This document shows positions 18,089-26,482 of a stretch of DNA of 45,159 nt, piece by piece; the first letter of the stretch is position 1; every line of letters begins with the position of its first letter. The stretch is from positions 1-45,159 of the forward strand of contig JABXIM010000019.1 in the NCBI GenBank assembly GCA_013373085.1, read 5' to 3'. The position numbers were made by a program, and so were the translations under genes. The notes beneath the pieces are model-generated. The model worked only from the letters and a program-made list of their open reading frames with translations. It had not been told where the DNA came from and did no database searches. Origin of the DNA: Oceanospirillaceae bacterium (GTDB taxonomy: Bacteria; Pseudomonadota; Gammaproteobacteria; Pseudomonadales; Balneatricaceae).

Positions 18089-19108
18089 TTAAGTACTTAC
18101 CTGTTGATAATCAGTGCCTTTCGACATCATTGCCCACAAAATCCGGGCGTGTTTTGCCGCCAGGGCCACCGCCGCTTTGTTAAACCCGCGCCGCTCCCGG
18201 ACCGCCTTAACCCACTGACTTTTGCGGTCATCTCGTGGCTCTAAAAACCGCATGACCGCTCGCGCTCCGTGGATCAGCAGCGTTCGTAAATACACATCGC
18301 CGCGCTTGGTAATGCGCCCATGTCTGGTTTTGCCGCTTGATGAGCGTTGGCGAGGAACCAGCCCAAGCCAGGCTGCGAACTGGCGGCCGTTCTTGAACTC
18401 GCGGACATCGCCAACTGAAGCGACCAGTGCGGTTGCAGTAAGTGGACCCACCCCTTCGAGCTGCATCAGGCGCCTCGTCACTTCCTGGGCTTTGGCCAGA
18501 GCCTCGATCTTGCGATCATATCCCTCAATGACCCGGTCCAACTCGCACAGGCGGCGGTACTGATCGGCAAACACTTCCCGAGCCAAATGAGGAAGACTAT
18601 TTTCCGCATCCCCCAAAATGTCCGGCAACCTCGATCGCACCTGGAGCCGCCCCTGCGGCAGCACAATGCCGTACTCCGTCAGGAATCCCCGAATCTGGTT
18701 CACCAGCGCGACACGCTCCCCAACCAGCAAGGCACGTGCTCGGTGGACCGTCAGCGTGGCTTGCTGCTCTTCATCCTTGATCGGCACAAACCGCATGTTG
18801 GAGCGCCCCGTCGCCTCGCAGATGGCCTCGGCATCGTTGCGATCGTTCTTGTCGTTCTTGCGCTACGGCGTGACGAACTGGGGGGCCATCATCCGTACCT
18901 CGTGCCCAAGCTTGCGCAGCTCCCGCGCCCAGTAGTGTGCTCCGCCGCAGCTCTCTATACCGACCACGCATGGCTCCAACTGAGCAAAGAACGCCAACAC
19001 CTTGTTGCGTTTGAGGGTTTTGCGAAACAGCGGCTGCTCCTAGTGATCGACGGCGAAAACCTCGAAGACGTTCTTGGCTAAATCCAGGCCGATACGCATA
19101 CTTTTCAT
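18089..19108 (-). pseudogene. IS110-family transposase with two in-frame amber codons
   Basis: A single uninterrupted frame of about 340 codons apart from two TAG codons at 19040-19042 (after MKSMRIGLDLAKNVFEVFAVDH) and 18863-18865 (in FVTP-stop-RKNDKNDRND). The RuvC-like DEDD part shows GLDLAKN, GIESCGG and NDKNDRNDAEAI. The C-terminal Tnp_IS116/IS110 part shows GVGPLTATALVASVG and LGLVPRQRSSSGKTRHGR with the catalytic serine region. Both stops are one base away from common residues (CAG or TAC). The product is probably dead unless amber codons are read through; a fragment could start at the ATG at 18796. Confidence 0.88.
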
Positions 19109-19192
19109 GATGGACTCCTTCTTTTCGATTGGTCGCGTCAACTACCAATCTGGCACATAGATGCCGATGGAGGGGGAGTCCATCCCATTTCC

Positions 19193-20596
19193 CTAGAGAA
19201 AATCGACCACAAAGGCCGCGATCGTCGCCCCGAAGATCAGCATTCCGATCAGTCTGAAGATGGCTGGCAACCAGCTTACCCAGCCCGGGGCTGGCCGGCG
19301 CTGCAATCGATAGCCCGAGGGATCCGGCCTGTGAGTGACAGCGGTGGTACGGCGCAGCAGCTGCAGCAGTCGTTCGGCTTCCTGCTGGCCCCGGATACCG
19401 TCACCCAGGCGTATCCGCCGACCGTCCTTGAGGTAGGCGTCGACGGCATACTCAAGCTCGGAATGGACGCCCTGCCCGAGCCGACCCACCACACGCTCGG
19501 CCATACCGTCGATCGTTTCGACTGGAATGACGCGCTGCCTGGAAAAGCCAAGGAAGGTACGCGTCGTGGTCAGTTCCCGCGCATTCGTCCGCAGGGTCAG
19601 GCGGTTACGCAGCATATACAGCCCAGCGAACAGAAAGCTCGGCCCGAACAGACCAAAGCCGAACAGGATCATGCCCTGCACCATCAGTGCAAAGTAGCTC
19701 CTGTGGGACGCATTGAGCTCCGCGTGGATGTTGTACCCCATGAAGGCAACGACGCCCGAGAATATCAACCCCATCAGCAGCAGTATCCAGGCCGCTTTGG
19801 AGCTGCGCCCTGCCGGATAGTCGACCTGGACACCGTCGGGCGTTTCACTGGACTGCCAGGACCGAACGGGCTCGCGCTGCGCCTCCAGAGAGTTGCTCTT
19901 TTCCTGTTCGCTGAAACGGTAGTCGGACCTTTTCTTCGTCGCCTCGGCACTAACCGGCACCGCAAAAGCCGCATCGAAATCGCTCTCCGGCGCCTCGACC
20001 CGCACCGCCCACCAGATCTCGCGTTTACCCTCGTCGAAAGCCGTCGCCGGCTGTTGCGGCGACAGTTCGGCGCAGAATTCGACTCTCGTGCCCTTGATCG
20101 AACGCAGCCGGCGAATGGGCGCCTGTGTCTGCCAGAGCACCTCGTCCCGCACGCTGGCATTCTTGCCGTGGGTCACCACCCGCCGCATGCAGTACAGCGT
20201 CACCGTCAGAGGCACCGAAGCCGGCAGGTTCAGCGGCAGGGTCAGACTGCCGCCAAGCAGCCCGCCGAGCGCGGCCGGTACCGGGTCCAACCGCAACACC
20301 AGCCCCCTCAGCCGGCGCCAGCGCAGGTATTCGCGCCCCAGGCGCGGCAATCCCAACACCCCGAGCAGGAGCATGGCCGGCAACATCAGCAACGGGTCGA
20401 AACGACGGAAACCGGACGCGACCAGGCGATCGAGCGCGGCCTCGAGCGCGGTCCACTGATACAGGCAGAGCGCGCCCAGGATGCCCAGATAGACCAGCGT
20501 AAAGCCCGCTGCCATAAAGAACCTGAGGTTGACCTGATCCGGGCGGCTCTGTCCGCGCCGCCAGTCATCGTTGGCCGGCCAGTTCGACTCCTGCAT
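19193..20596 (-). CDS. Membrane protein of unknown function
   Basis: 467 residues, with AGGAGG eight bases ahead of its ATG. It has two N-terminal membrane segments (FFMAAGFTLVYLGILGALCLY, FDPLLMLPAMLLLGVLGL), a soluble part of about 150 residues, a further pair (AAWILLLMGLIFSGVVAFMGY, LMVQGMILFGFGLFGPSFLFAGLY), a soluble domain and a C-terminal anchor. The arrangement resembles DUF3592-like proteins, but I cannot name the family with confidence. Its stop codon TAG is formed where the IS element joins, so the last residues may have been altered or trimmed by the insertion. It diverges from mepA. Confidence 0.8.
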   Translation of the reverse strand: MQESNWPANDDWRRGQSRPDQVNLRFFMAAGFTLVYLGILGALCLYQWTALEAALDRLVASGFRRFDPLLMLPAMLLLGVLGLPRLGREYLRWRRLRGLVLRLDPVPAALGGLLGGSLTLPLNLPASVPLTVTLYCMRRVVTHGKNASVRDEVLWQTQAPIRRLRSIKGTRVEFCAELSPQQPATAFDEGKREIWWAVRVEAPESDFDAAFAVPVSAEATKKRSDYRFSEQEKSNSLEAQREPVRSWQSSETPDGVQVDYPAGRSSKAAWILLLMGLIFSGVVAFMGYNIHAELNASHRSYFALMVQGMILFGFGLFGPSFLFAGLYMLRNRLTLRTNARELTTTRTFLGFSRQRVIPVETIDGMAERVVGRLGQGVHSELEYAVDAYLKDGRRIRLGDGIRGQQEAERLLQLLRRTTAVTHRPDPSGYRLQRRPAPGWVSWLPAIFRLIGMLIFGATIAAFVVDFL

Positions 20597-20797
20597 CCCT
20601 TGAACCTCCTGTTTCTAAACCCGCTTTCCCTTGTCGTCCCGGGCGACGCAGAACCTTGCGTCGGAGTATTTGCGTATCGCACCGGTCATCGACCATCATA
20701 TCGACAGCGCACCGAAGATCCGAATCGGCGCTGCATAGGTCACCAGGGCGCGAATCGCGCTTCCCGCAAACATCCTGGATTCGATAGTAGACCACCC

Positions 20798-21664
20798 ATG
20801 TTAATGAGATCGATGTACTCAATGCTGCTTGGCGGAGCACTGGTCTTCGGCAGTACAGCGGCGCTTGCCGCCAATCCCTGGGAGGGGCTCAAGTCTCCCT
20901 CCCAACAGGATCCGGCGAGTATTGGCAGCTATACCAATGGCTGTCTCAGTGGCGCCCGGGAAATGCCGCTGCGCGGCGAGGGTTTCCAACTGGTGCGAAC
21001 CGGGCGTGATCGCCACTATGGCAACCCGACGCTGATCCATTTCCTGCAGGACTTCTCCAACGAGGTAGCCCAGGAGGGACTCGGGCGGATTCAGATCGGC
21101 GATATGTCGATGGCCCGCGGCGGCCCCTTCAGTTCCGGACACCGCAGCCACCAGACCGGCCTCGACGCGGATATCTGGTACTCACAGGACTCGCGCTCGC
21201 TGCAGCGTCCGCTAAGCGGCTGGGAGCGCGACAATATCGCCGCCGTGCCCCTCGCGGATGCCCGGAAGCACAGCCTGATCCGGGAGAACTGGAACGGCAA
21301 GGTTCCGCGTATTCTGCGCCTGGCGTCGGAAGACCCCAGGGTCGAGCGGATCTTCGTTCATCCCACCATCAAGCGCGAGCTGTGCAACAATGCCGGCAGC
21401 GACAATGCCTGGCTGAGTAAAATCCGTCCCTGGTGGGGCCATAACTACCACTTCCACGTACGCCTGGCCTGCCCGGAGGGTGACGCCAGCTGCGTACCCC
21501 AGGCGCCGGTGCGAAACGAACCCTGTGGCGCCGATCTCGACTGGTGGTTCAGCGACGAGTTCTACGCCATGCTGAACGGCACCGCCCCCGCCAAGGAGAA
21601 GCCGGAGCCAACAGAAAAGCCGCCGATGCCTCAGCAGTGCGCCCAGGTTTTACAAGCCCGCTGA
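20798..21664 (+). CDS. mepA: Penicillin-insensitive murein endopeptidase
   Basis: 288 residues including a signal peptide (MLMRSMYSMLLGGALVFGSTAALA). MepA is a periplasmic LAS-type zinc metallopeptidase that cuts D-Ala-mDAP cross-links in peptidoglycan. The metal-binding motifs are SSGHRSHQTGLDADIWY (HxxxxxxxD) and the late WGHNYHFHVRLACP (HxH). Paired cysteines typical of the family are present. The frame stays open far upstream, but that part is antisense to the membrane protein gene, and the signal peptide fixes the start to 20798 or the ATG at 20804. Confidence 0.93.
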   Translation: MLMRSMYSMLLGGALVFGSTAALAANPWEGLKSPSQQDPASIGSYTNGCLSGAREMPLRGEGFQLVRTGRDRHYGNPTLIHFLQDFSNEVAQEGLGRIQIGDMSMARGGPFSSGHRSHQTGLDADIWYSQDSRSLQRPLSGWERDNIAAVPLADARKHSLIRENWNGKVPRILRLASEDPRVERIFVHPTIKRELCNNAGSDNAWLSKIRPWWGHNYHFHVRLACPEGDASCVPQAPVRNEPCGADLDWWFSDEFYAMLNGTAPAKEKPEPTEKPPMPQQCAQVLQAR

Positions 21665-21950
21665 AAGCCGGAGTCCATGTTTATCAAGCCGGTACGCAGT
21701 CGCCGGCAGATACCTCTTCACCTTTTTCGGCCACGTTTCCCGGTAATGCCCGCCGGCATATACCGGGAACAAGGCCGGGGTCCCGTTCTTGCGGACAGTC
21801 TCGCGCATGAACTAACTTTTCTGTCGGGGCCAGTGTCCACTGGTTTTCATTTGGCCCAGGATTGTTGGTCCGGCCACTGCTGTCCTGCGTACCGGCTCAG
21901 GAAGGCCAAAGCCTTACTCCTATCCGTGATCGACTGCCAGGGGGGCTAAC

Positions 21951-23027
21951 GTGGAATCCAAACAGGGGTTCACCCTTGCACTGGCGGTACTGCTCTTGAC
22001 TGCCAGTCTGGCCGCTCGTGCCCAGGGTTTACCCGGGGTTGGTCTGGCCCAGGTAGAAGGCTCGGCGATTTTCGATGAAATACGCCTGAACGGTACCGTC
22101 AACGCCTTGAGTCGTTCCAGCCTGTCCACCCCGGTGGCGGGGCTGGTTCAGGACGTACGCGTGGATGTGGGCGACCGGGTCGAGCGGGGGGATGTCCTGA
22201 TACAGCTGGACGACGAGCTCGAGCGTCACGCCCTCGAGAGCGCCCGGGCCGCGACTCAGGCTGCCCGCGCGCAGCTGCAGGAAGCCCGTCGACGCCTGAC
22301 CGAAGCCCGTTCGGTGGGCGCCGGCGGCAACATCGCCCAGACCGAAGTACTGGCGAGGGAAAGTGCGGTGGCCACGTCGGAGGCGGAATTAGCCCGGATG
22401 GTGGCCGAGCAGGCACGCCAGGCGTCGCTGGTGGAGCGCCACCGGGTGGCAGCCCCCTACAGTGGCGTCATCAGTGCCAAGACCAGTGATCTGGGGGAGT
22501 GGGTGTCTCCCGGCGATACGCTGCTCACACTGGTGGATACCGAGCACCTGCGGCTGGATTTCCAGGTGCCCCAGGACTACTACCCAAAGCTGAGTGAGCA
22601 CACCGAACTGCTGATCGGCACCTCCCCGGAAAACCCGGTCGGGGCCACCATCGCCACGGCGGTGCCGGTCAGCGATCCGCAGCTGCGCACCTTCCTCCTG
22701 CGTGCCCGACCGCCGGCCAGTCTCTCCCTGCTGCCCGGTATGTCGGTCAGCGCGATCCTGCGGGTGTTCTCGGGGGAACAGGGGCTGACCGTGCCACGGG
22801 ACGCCATCAATCGCTACCCGGAAGGCCGTACAACGGTCTGGATTGCCGAACCCGATGGCGACGACGCCTACCGTGTACGCGAACAACGGGTCGCGGTCGG
22901 CAGCGGCTTCGCCAACCGGGTGGTGATCCGCAGCGGCCTGAACGGGGGCGAGCAGGTGGTGGCCCGGGGCAACGAGGGCCTCAGCGACGGCATGCGGGTG
23001 AGCCGGGTCGGGCGGGAGGCAGACTGA
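21951..23027 (+). CDS. RND efflux periplasmic adaptor subunit
   Basis: 358 residues from a GTG with GGGGGG seven bases ahead. A signal peptide (FTLALAVLLLTASLAARAQ) precedes the membrane-fusion protein layout: a lipoyl half (VAGLVQDVRVDVGDRVERGDVLIQLDD), an alpha-hairpin (about residues 90-160), a second lipoyl half (HRVAAPYSGVISAKTSDLGEWVSPGDTLLTL) and beta-barrel/proximal domains. There is no lipobox cysteine, so it is not a lipoprotein. It overlaps the pump gene by three bases (TGATG), showing translational coupling. 21665-21950 ahead of it holds no gene; presumably its promoter. Confidence 0.93.
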   Translation: MESKQGFTLALAVLLLTASLAARAQGLPGVGLAQVEGSAIFDEIRLNGTVNALSRSSLSTPVAGLVQDVRVDVGDRVERGDVLIQLDDELERHALESARAATQAARAQLQEARRRLTEARSVGAGGNIAQTEVLARESAVATSEAELARMVAEQARQASLVERHRVAAPYSGVISAKTSDLGEWVSPGDTLLTLVDTEHLRLDFQVPQDYYPKLSEHTELLIGTSPENPVGATIATAVPVSDPQLRTFLLRARPPASLSLLPGMSVSAILRVFSGEQGLTVPRDAINRYPEGRTTVWIAEPDGDDAYRVREQRVAVGSGFANRVVIRSGLNGGEQVVARGNEGLSDGMRVSRVGREAD

Positions 23028-26000
23028 TGTTCGCCGGCGTCATCCGGCACGGCACACAGGTCGCGGTGGTGGCGCTGATTGTCGCCGTTCTCGGCATTGC
23101 CGCCGCCATCCAGATCCCGGTACAGATGATTCCGGACCTGGAAGTGCGCACCATCACGGTGGAGACCCGCTGGCCCGGCGCCACGCCCCAGGACGTGGAA
23201 AAGGAGATCCTCATCGAGCAGGAGCGCTACCTGCGCAACGTACCGAACCTGAGCCGCATGGAGTCCACCGCCGCCAGCGGATCCGCTGAAATCGAGCTGG
23301 AGTTCCCCTTCGGCGTCAATATCACCGAAAGCCTGATCCAGGTGAACAACGCCCTGAGCCAGGTGCCGGACTACCCGCAGAACGTCGATGAGCCACGCAT
23401 CGTCGCCACCTCCTTCTCGTCCAACGCCTTCATGTATTTCCGGGTCTCCACCCTGCCCGGTAATCCGCGACAGCTGGACATGGATCTGATGCGCGACTTC
23501 ATCGAGGACCGCGTGCGCCCGCGCATGGAAACGGTACAGGGGGTGTCGGAGGTCACCGTTGGCGGCGGTGCCGAGCGACAGATGCAGGTGATCGTCGACG
23601 AACAGCGGCTCAACCAGCGGGGACTCAGCCTGGTGGATCTGCGCGATGCCATCACCGCCCGCAACCGCGACATCTCCGGCGGCGAGGTGGAAGCGGGCAA
23701 GCGACGCTATCTGCTGCGCACGGTCGGTCGTTTCGAGGATATCGACGACCTGCGCCAGCTGGTGGTGTCGCGCCAGGGGGACAGCGTGGTGCGCCTGCAC
23801 GAGGTCGCCCGGGTGACGCAGGATCACTCCCGCATCCGCCAGCAATCCTTCGTCGACGGGCGCAAGGTCATCGGCCTGCAGGTGCGGCGTGAGAGCGGTT
23901 CCAACGTCATCGACATCAAGAACGCCATGATGCAGGAAGTGACGGCGATCAACGACGAGCTGCTGCGCCCGGCCGGCATGGTGCTGGAACTGACCGCCGA
24001 CGACGCCCGCTACGTCGAGGCCTCGGTAAACAACGTCTGGACCAACCTGGGTATCGGCGCCGCATTTGCCACCCTGGTCATGTACCTGTTTCTGCGCTCG
24101 GGCCGGGCCACGCTGGTGGGGGTGATCGGGATACCGCTGTGCGCGATCGCCGCCTTTATCGGCCTGCTCGTCACCGGACGCACCATTAACGTGATTTCCC
24201 TGGCGGGGATCGCATTTGCCATCGGCATGACGGTGGACAACAGCATCGTGGTGCTGGAGAACATCGAGCGTCACCGGCGCCACGGGCTGGATCGCTTCGA
24301 ATCGGCGCTCAAGGGGGTGATGGAAGTCTGGCCGGCGGTGCTGGCATCGACCCTGACCACCATCCTGGTATTCCTGCCCATCGTCTTTATCGAGGAGGAA
24401 GCCGGCCAGCTTTACTCGGACGTGGCCATCGCCATCGCATCCGCCATTATCGCCTCGATGCTGGTGGCGGTGACCCTGATTCCGACGCTCTGCGCCCGAC
24501 TGGATTTCGCCTCCCGCCAGGACACCGACGAGAACCAGCCGAAAGCACGCTGGATGCGGGGCATTCTGGCGCTGGTGCGCTGGTTGATTGGCGGCCCCGG
24601 CCGGCGCCTGGGCACCATTGCCGTAACGGTGGTGGTCAGCGGCCTGGTGATCTATCGGCTGACACCGCCCGCGGAGTACCTGCCCGAGGGCGAGGAGCCT
24701 AAAACCTTCGCCGCGATGAGCGCGCCGCCGGGCTACAACCTCTCGGAGATGCGCCGCATCGCCAACCAGGTGGAGGACTACTTTCTGCCCCAGGTGGGTG
24801 CCGATGGTCGTGCCTACGCGGCCGGCGAGACCCCGGTGCCGCCGATGGCCTACCTCAACATGCAGGTGACTCCCACACGCATTCGCATCATCTCCGAATC
24901 CATCAACCCGACCCAGATCGACGCCCTGATGGACGCCATCACCGATTACTACGAGCGCTTCCCCGGTATGCGCGCCTTTGCCGCCAAGGGCTCGATCATC
25001 TCCAGCAACGACGGTGGCACCCGCAGCATCAACCTGGACATTTCCGGCCCCGAGCTGGTGCCCGTCTACCGCGCCGCCAACCTGGCGTATGACCGGGCGC
25101 GAGTCATCTTCGAAAGGCCGCGGATCCAGAGCCAGCCGTCCACCCTGAGCCTGGCCCAGCCGCTGATTCAGGTGCGTCCGGACTGGGAACGCATCGCCGA
25201 ACTGGGCCTGGATACCGAGGCCGTGGGTTTCACCGTGGCCTCGCTCACCGAAGGGACCTATGTCGACGACTTCTTCCTCGACGATGACAAGATCGATATC
25301 TACCTGTACGGCAGCGGCAGCGCCGAGCCTTCACTGGCACGGCTGCCCAATACCTTGGTTCATACGCCCGAGGGCGCCACCCTGCCGCTGAGCAGCATCG
25401 CCTCGATAGAGGAGACGGTGGATACCAGCATCGTGCGCCGTGTGGATGGCCGCCGCACGGTCACGCTCAACATCATCCCGCCGGACGACGTACCGCTGGA
25501 AGCGGGCGTACAGCAGGTTCGCACCGAGCTGCTGCAATACCTGCGCGAGACCGGCCAGCTGCCAGCCTCGGTGAGTATCGACATCTCCGGCGCCAGCGAC
25601 CAGCTCAATGCCACCCGGGAGGCGCTGATCGGCAATTTCGTCTTCGCCGTTGCCATCGTCTTCCTGCTGCTGGTGGCGATCTTCGCCCACTGGGGATATC
25701 CGCTGCTGATCATGACGACGATTCCGCTGGGCATCGCAGGTGGCATCGTCGGCCTGGCACTAATGAATCTGGTGGGCGGCCTGCTACCGCTGCTGGGCCT
25801 GCAGCCGCTGAGCCAGCCGTTCGACATGATCACCATGCTGGGCTTCCTGATCCTGATGGGCACGGTGGTGAACAATCCGATCCTGGTGGTGCACCAGGCC
25901 CGCCAGAATCTGCGCCACAAGGGCGCCGACGTGGTCGAGGCCGTGGGCCGGGCGGTCGCCACGCGGCTGCGTCCCATCGCCATGACCACCCTCACCACTC

Positions 26001-26215
26001 TGTGCGGCCTGTCGCCGCTGGTGTTCATCCCCGGCGAAGGCACCGAACTCTACCGCGGTGTCGGCGCCATCGTGCTGTTCGGCCTGCTCGGAGCCGCGAT
26101 CGTGACGCTGACCTTCCTGCCTGCATTGACGGTATTCGTGCTGGACTGGGGCCGGCGACTGGCAGAAAACAAAGCCCATCGCGTTACAGAAGATGAACAG
26201 GCGACGAAACCGTAG
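23027..26215 (+). CDS. RND efflux pump, inner-membrane subunit
   Basis: 1062 residues, the usual length for AcrB-type pumps, with the duplicated six-helix plus large periplasmic loop layout. TM4 reads AIGMTVDNSIVVLENIERHRR, the RND motif A, and TM10/11 reads LILMGTVVNNPILVVHQARQ. Relative to AcrB, Asp407 is kept but the positions of Asp408 and Lys940 are Asn, as in a large DN/NN subgroup of HAE-like pumps; proton coupling must use other residues. No outer-membrane channel gene follows, so it probably borrows a TolC-type partner. The substrate is unknown. Confidence 0.93.
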   Translation: MFAGVIRHGTQVAVVALIVAVLGIAAAIQIPVQMIPDLEVRTITVETRWPGATPQDVEKEILIEQERYLRNVPNLSRMESTAASGSAEIELEFPFGVNITESLIQVNNALSQVPDYPQNVDEPRIVATSFSSNAFMYFRVSTLPGNPRQLDMDLMRDFIEDRVRPRMETVQGVSEVTVGGGAERQMQVIVDEQRLNQRGLSLVDLRDAITARNRDISGGEVEAGKRRYLLRTVGRFEDIDDLRQLVVSRQGDSVVRLHEVARVTQDHSRIRQQSFVDGRKVIGLQVRRESGSNVIDIKNAMMQEVTAINDELLRPAGMVLELTADDARYVEASVNNVWTNLGIGAAFATLVMYLFLRSGRATLVGVIGIPLCAIAAFIGLLVTGRTINVISLAGIAFAIGMTVDNSIVVLENIERHRRHGLDRFESALKGVMEVWPAVLASTLTTILVFLPIVFIEEEAGQLYSDVAIAIASAIIASMLVAVTLIPTLCARLDFASRQDTDENQPKARWMRGILALVRWLIGGPGRRLGTIAVTVVVSGLVIYRLTPPAEYLPEGEEPKTFAAMSAPPGYNLSEMRRIANQVEDYFLPQVGADGRAYAAGETPVPPMAYLNMQVTPTRIRIISESINPTQIDALMDAITDYYERFPGMRAFAAKGSIISSNDGGTRSINLDISGPELVPVYRAANLAYDRARVIFERPRIQSQPSTLSLAQPLIQVRPDWERIAELGLDTEAVGFTVASLTEGTYVDDFFLDDDKIDIYLYGSGSAEPSLARLPNTLVHTPEGATLPLSSIASIEETVDTSIVRRVDGRRTVTLNIIPPDDVPLEAGVQQVRTELLQYLRETGQLPASVSIDISGASDQLNATREALIGNFVFAVAIVFLLLVAIFAHWGYPLLIMTTIPLGIAGGIVGLALMNLVGGLLPLLGLQPLSQPFDMITMLGFLILMGTVVNNPILVVHQARQNLRHKGADVVEAVGRAVATRLRPIAMTTLTTLCGLSPLVFIPGEGTELYRGVGAIVLFGLLGAAIVTLTFLPALTVFVLDWGRRLAENKAHRVTEDEQATKP

Positions 26216-26281
26216 TATGGGTGGAGGCGCAATGGCACTGTATTGTCGGTGCGCAGTGGCCTTGTTGCGGCGTAACCGCCA
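26213..26281. repeat. Intergenic repeat of the TATGGGTGGAG...GCGGCGTAACC type
   Basis: TAGTATGGGTGGAGGCGCAATGGCACT ... TTGTTGCGGCGTAACCGCC resembles a second copy at 32985-33063 (TAGGATGGGTGGAGCCGCCAAGGCACTCC ... CTGCGGCGTAACCCATCA). Such short dispersed repeats are common between genes in pseudomonad-like genomes. It begins at the RND pump stop codon. Confidence 0.55.
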
Positions 26282-26440
26282 AGGACGGCGGACATCCGGA
26301 GCATGCAGGAGCGATTTTCGGGAAACCCATCAGCGACTCCGGCTGCTGCTCGCGGCACCTGCCCCGAATATGGTGACCAAACCTGTGGGTTATCGAATGG
26401 CCAGGGCCGGGGTTGATCCATTGCCGGACTGGGGGCTGGA

Positions 26441-26473
26441 GATACCCCGGTGCTAATCTGACACCGGGGTATC
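26441..26473. terminator. Perfect 12-bp hairpin between convergent genes
   Basis: GATACCCCGGTG (26441-26452) and CACCGGGGTATC (26462-26473) are perfect inverse copies with a nine-base loop, ten bases from the sulfatase stop on the other strand. There is no T-tract, but the stem is strong and its place between the convergent RND operon and sulfatase suits a bidirectional stop. Confidence 0.55.
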
Positions 26474-26482
26474 CGCTGGCGG

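Larger units (their letters stand above)
17836..19196 (-). mobile_element. IS110-family (IS1111-type) insertion sequence
   Basis: The 1361-bp element is bounded by 25-bp inverted repeats that differ at one position: CTAGGGAAATGGGATGGGCT... at 17836-17860 and its inverse at 19172-19196. The only gene is a minus-strand DEDD transposase (18089-19108). The longer non-coding stretch (about 250 bp) lies 3' of the transposase, as in the IS1111 subgroup, whose guide RNA comes from that end. An 11-base direct repeat CCCCGGTATTG (17857-17867 and 18078-18088) brackets this stretch. No target duplication is evident. Confidence 0.85.

Noticed and set aside
18863..19042. Genetic-code change reading TAG as sense
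   Set aside because: Other genes in the window, such as the dioxygenase and the RND pump, end in TAG, so it is a normal stop here.
19148..19165. Sigma-54-like TGGCAC sequence at the IS edge
   Set aside because: The GG-to-GC distance is nine, not ten, and no fitting gene lies downstream.
19331..20797. N-terminal extension of mepA giving a 777-residue protein
   Set aside because: The extension is antisense to the membrane protein gene, and a signal peptide begins at 20798.
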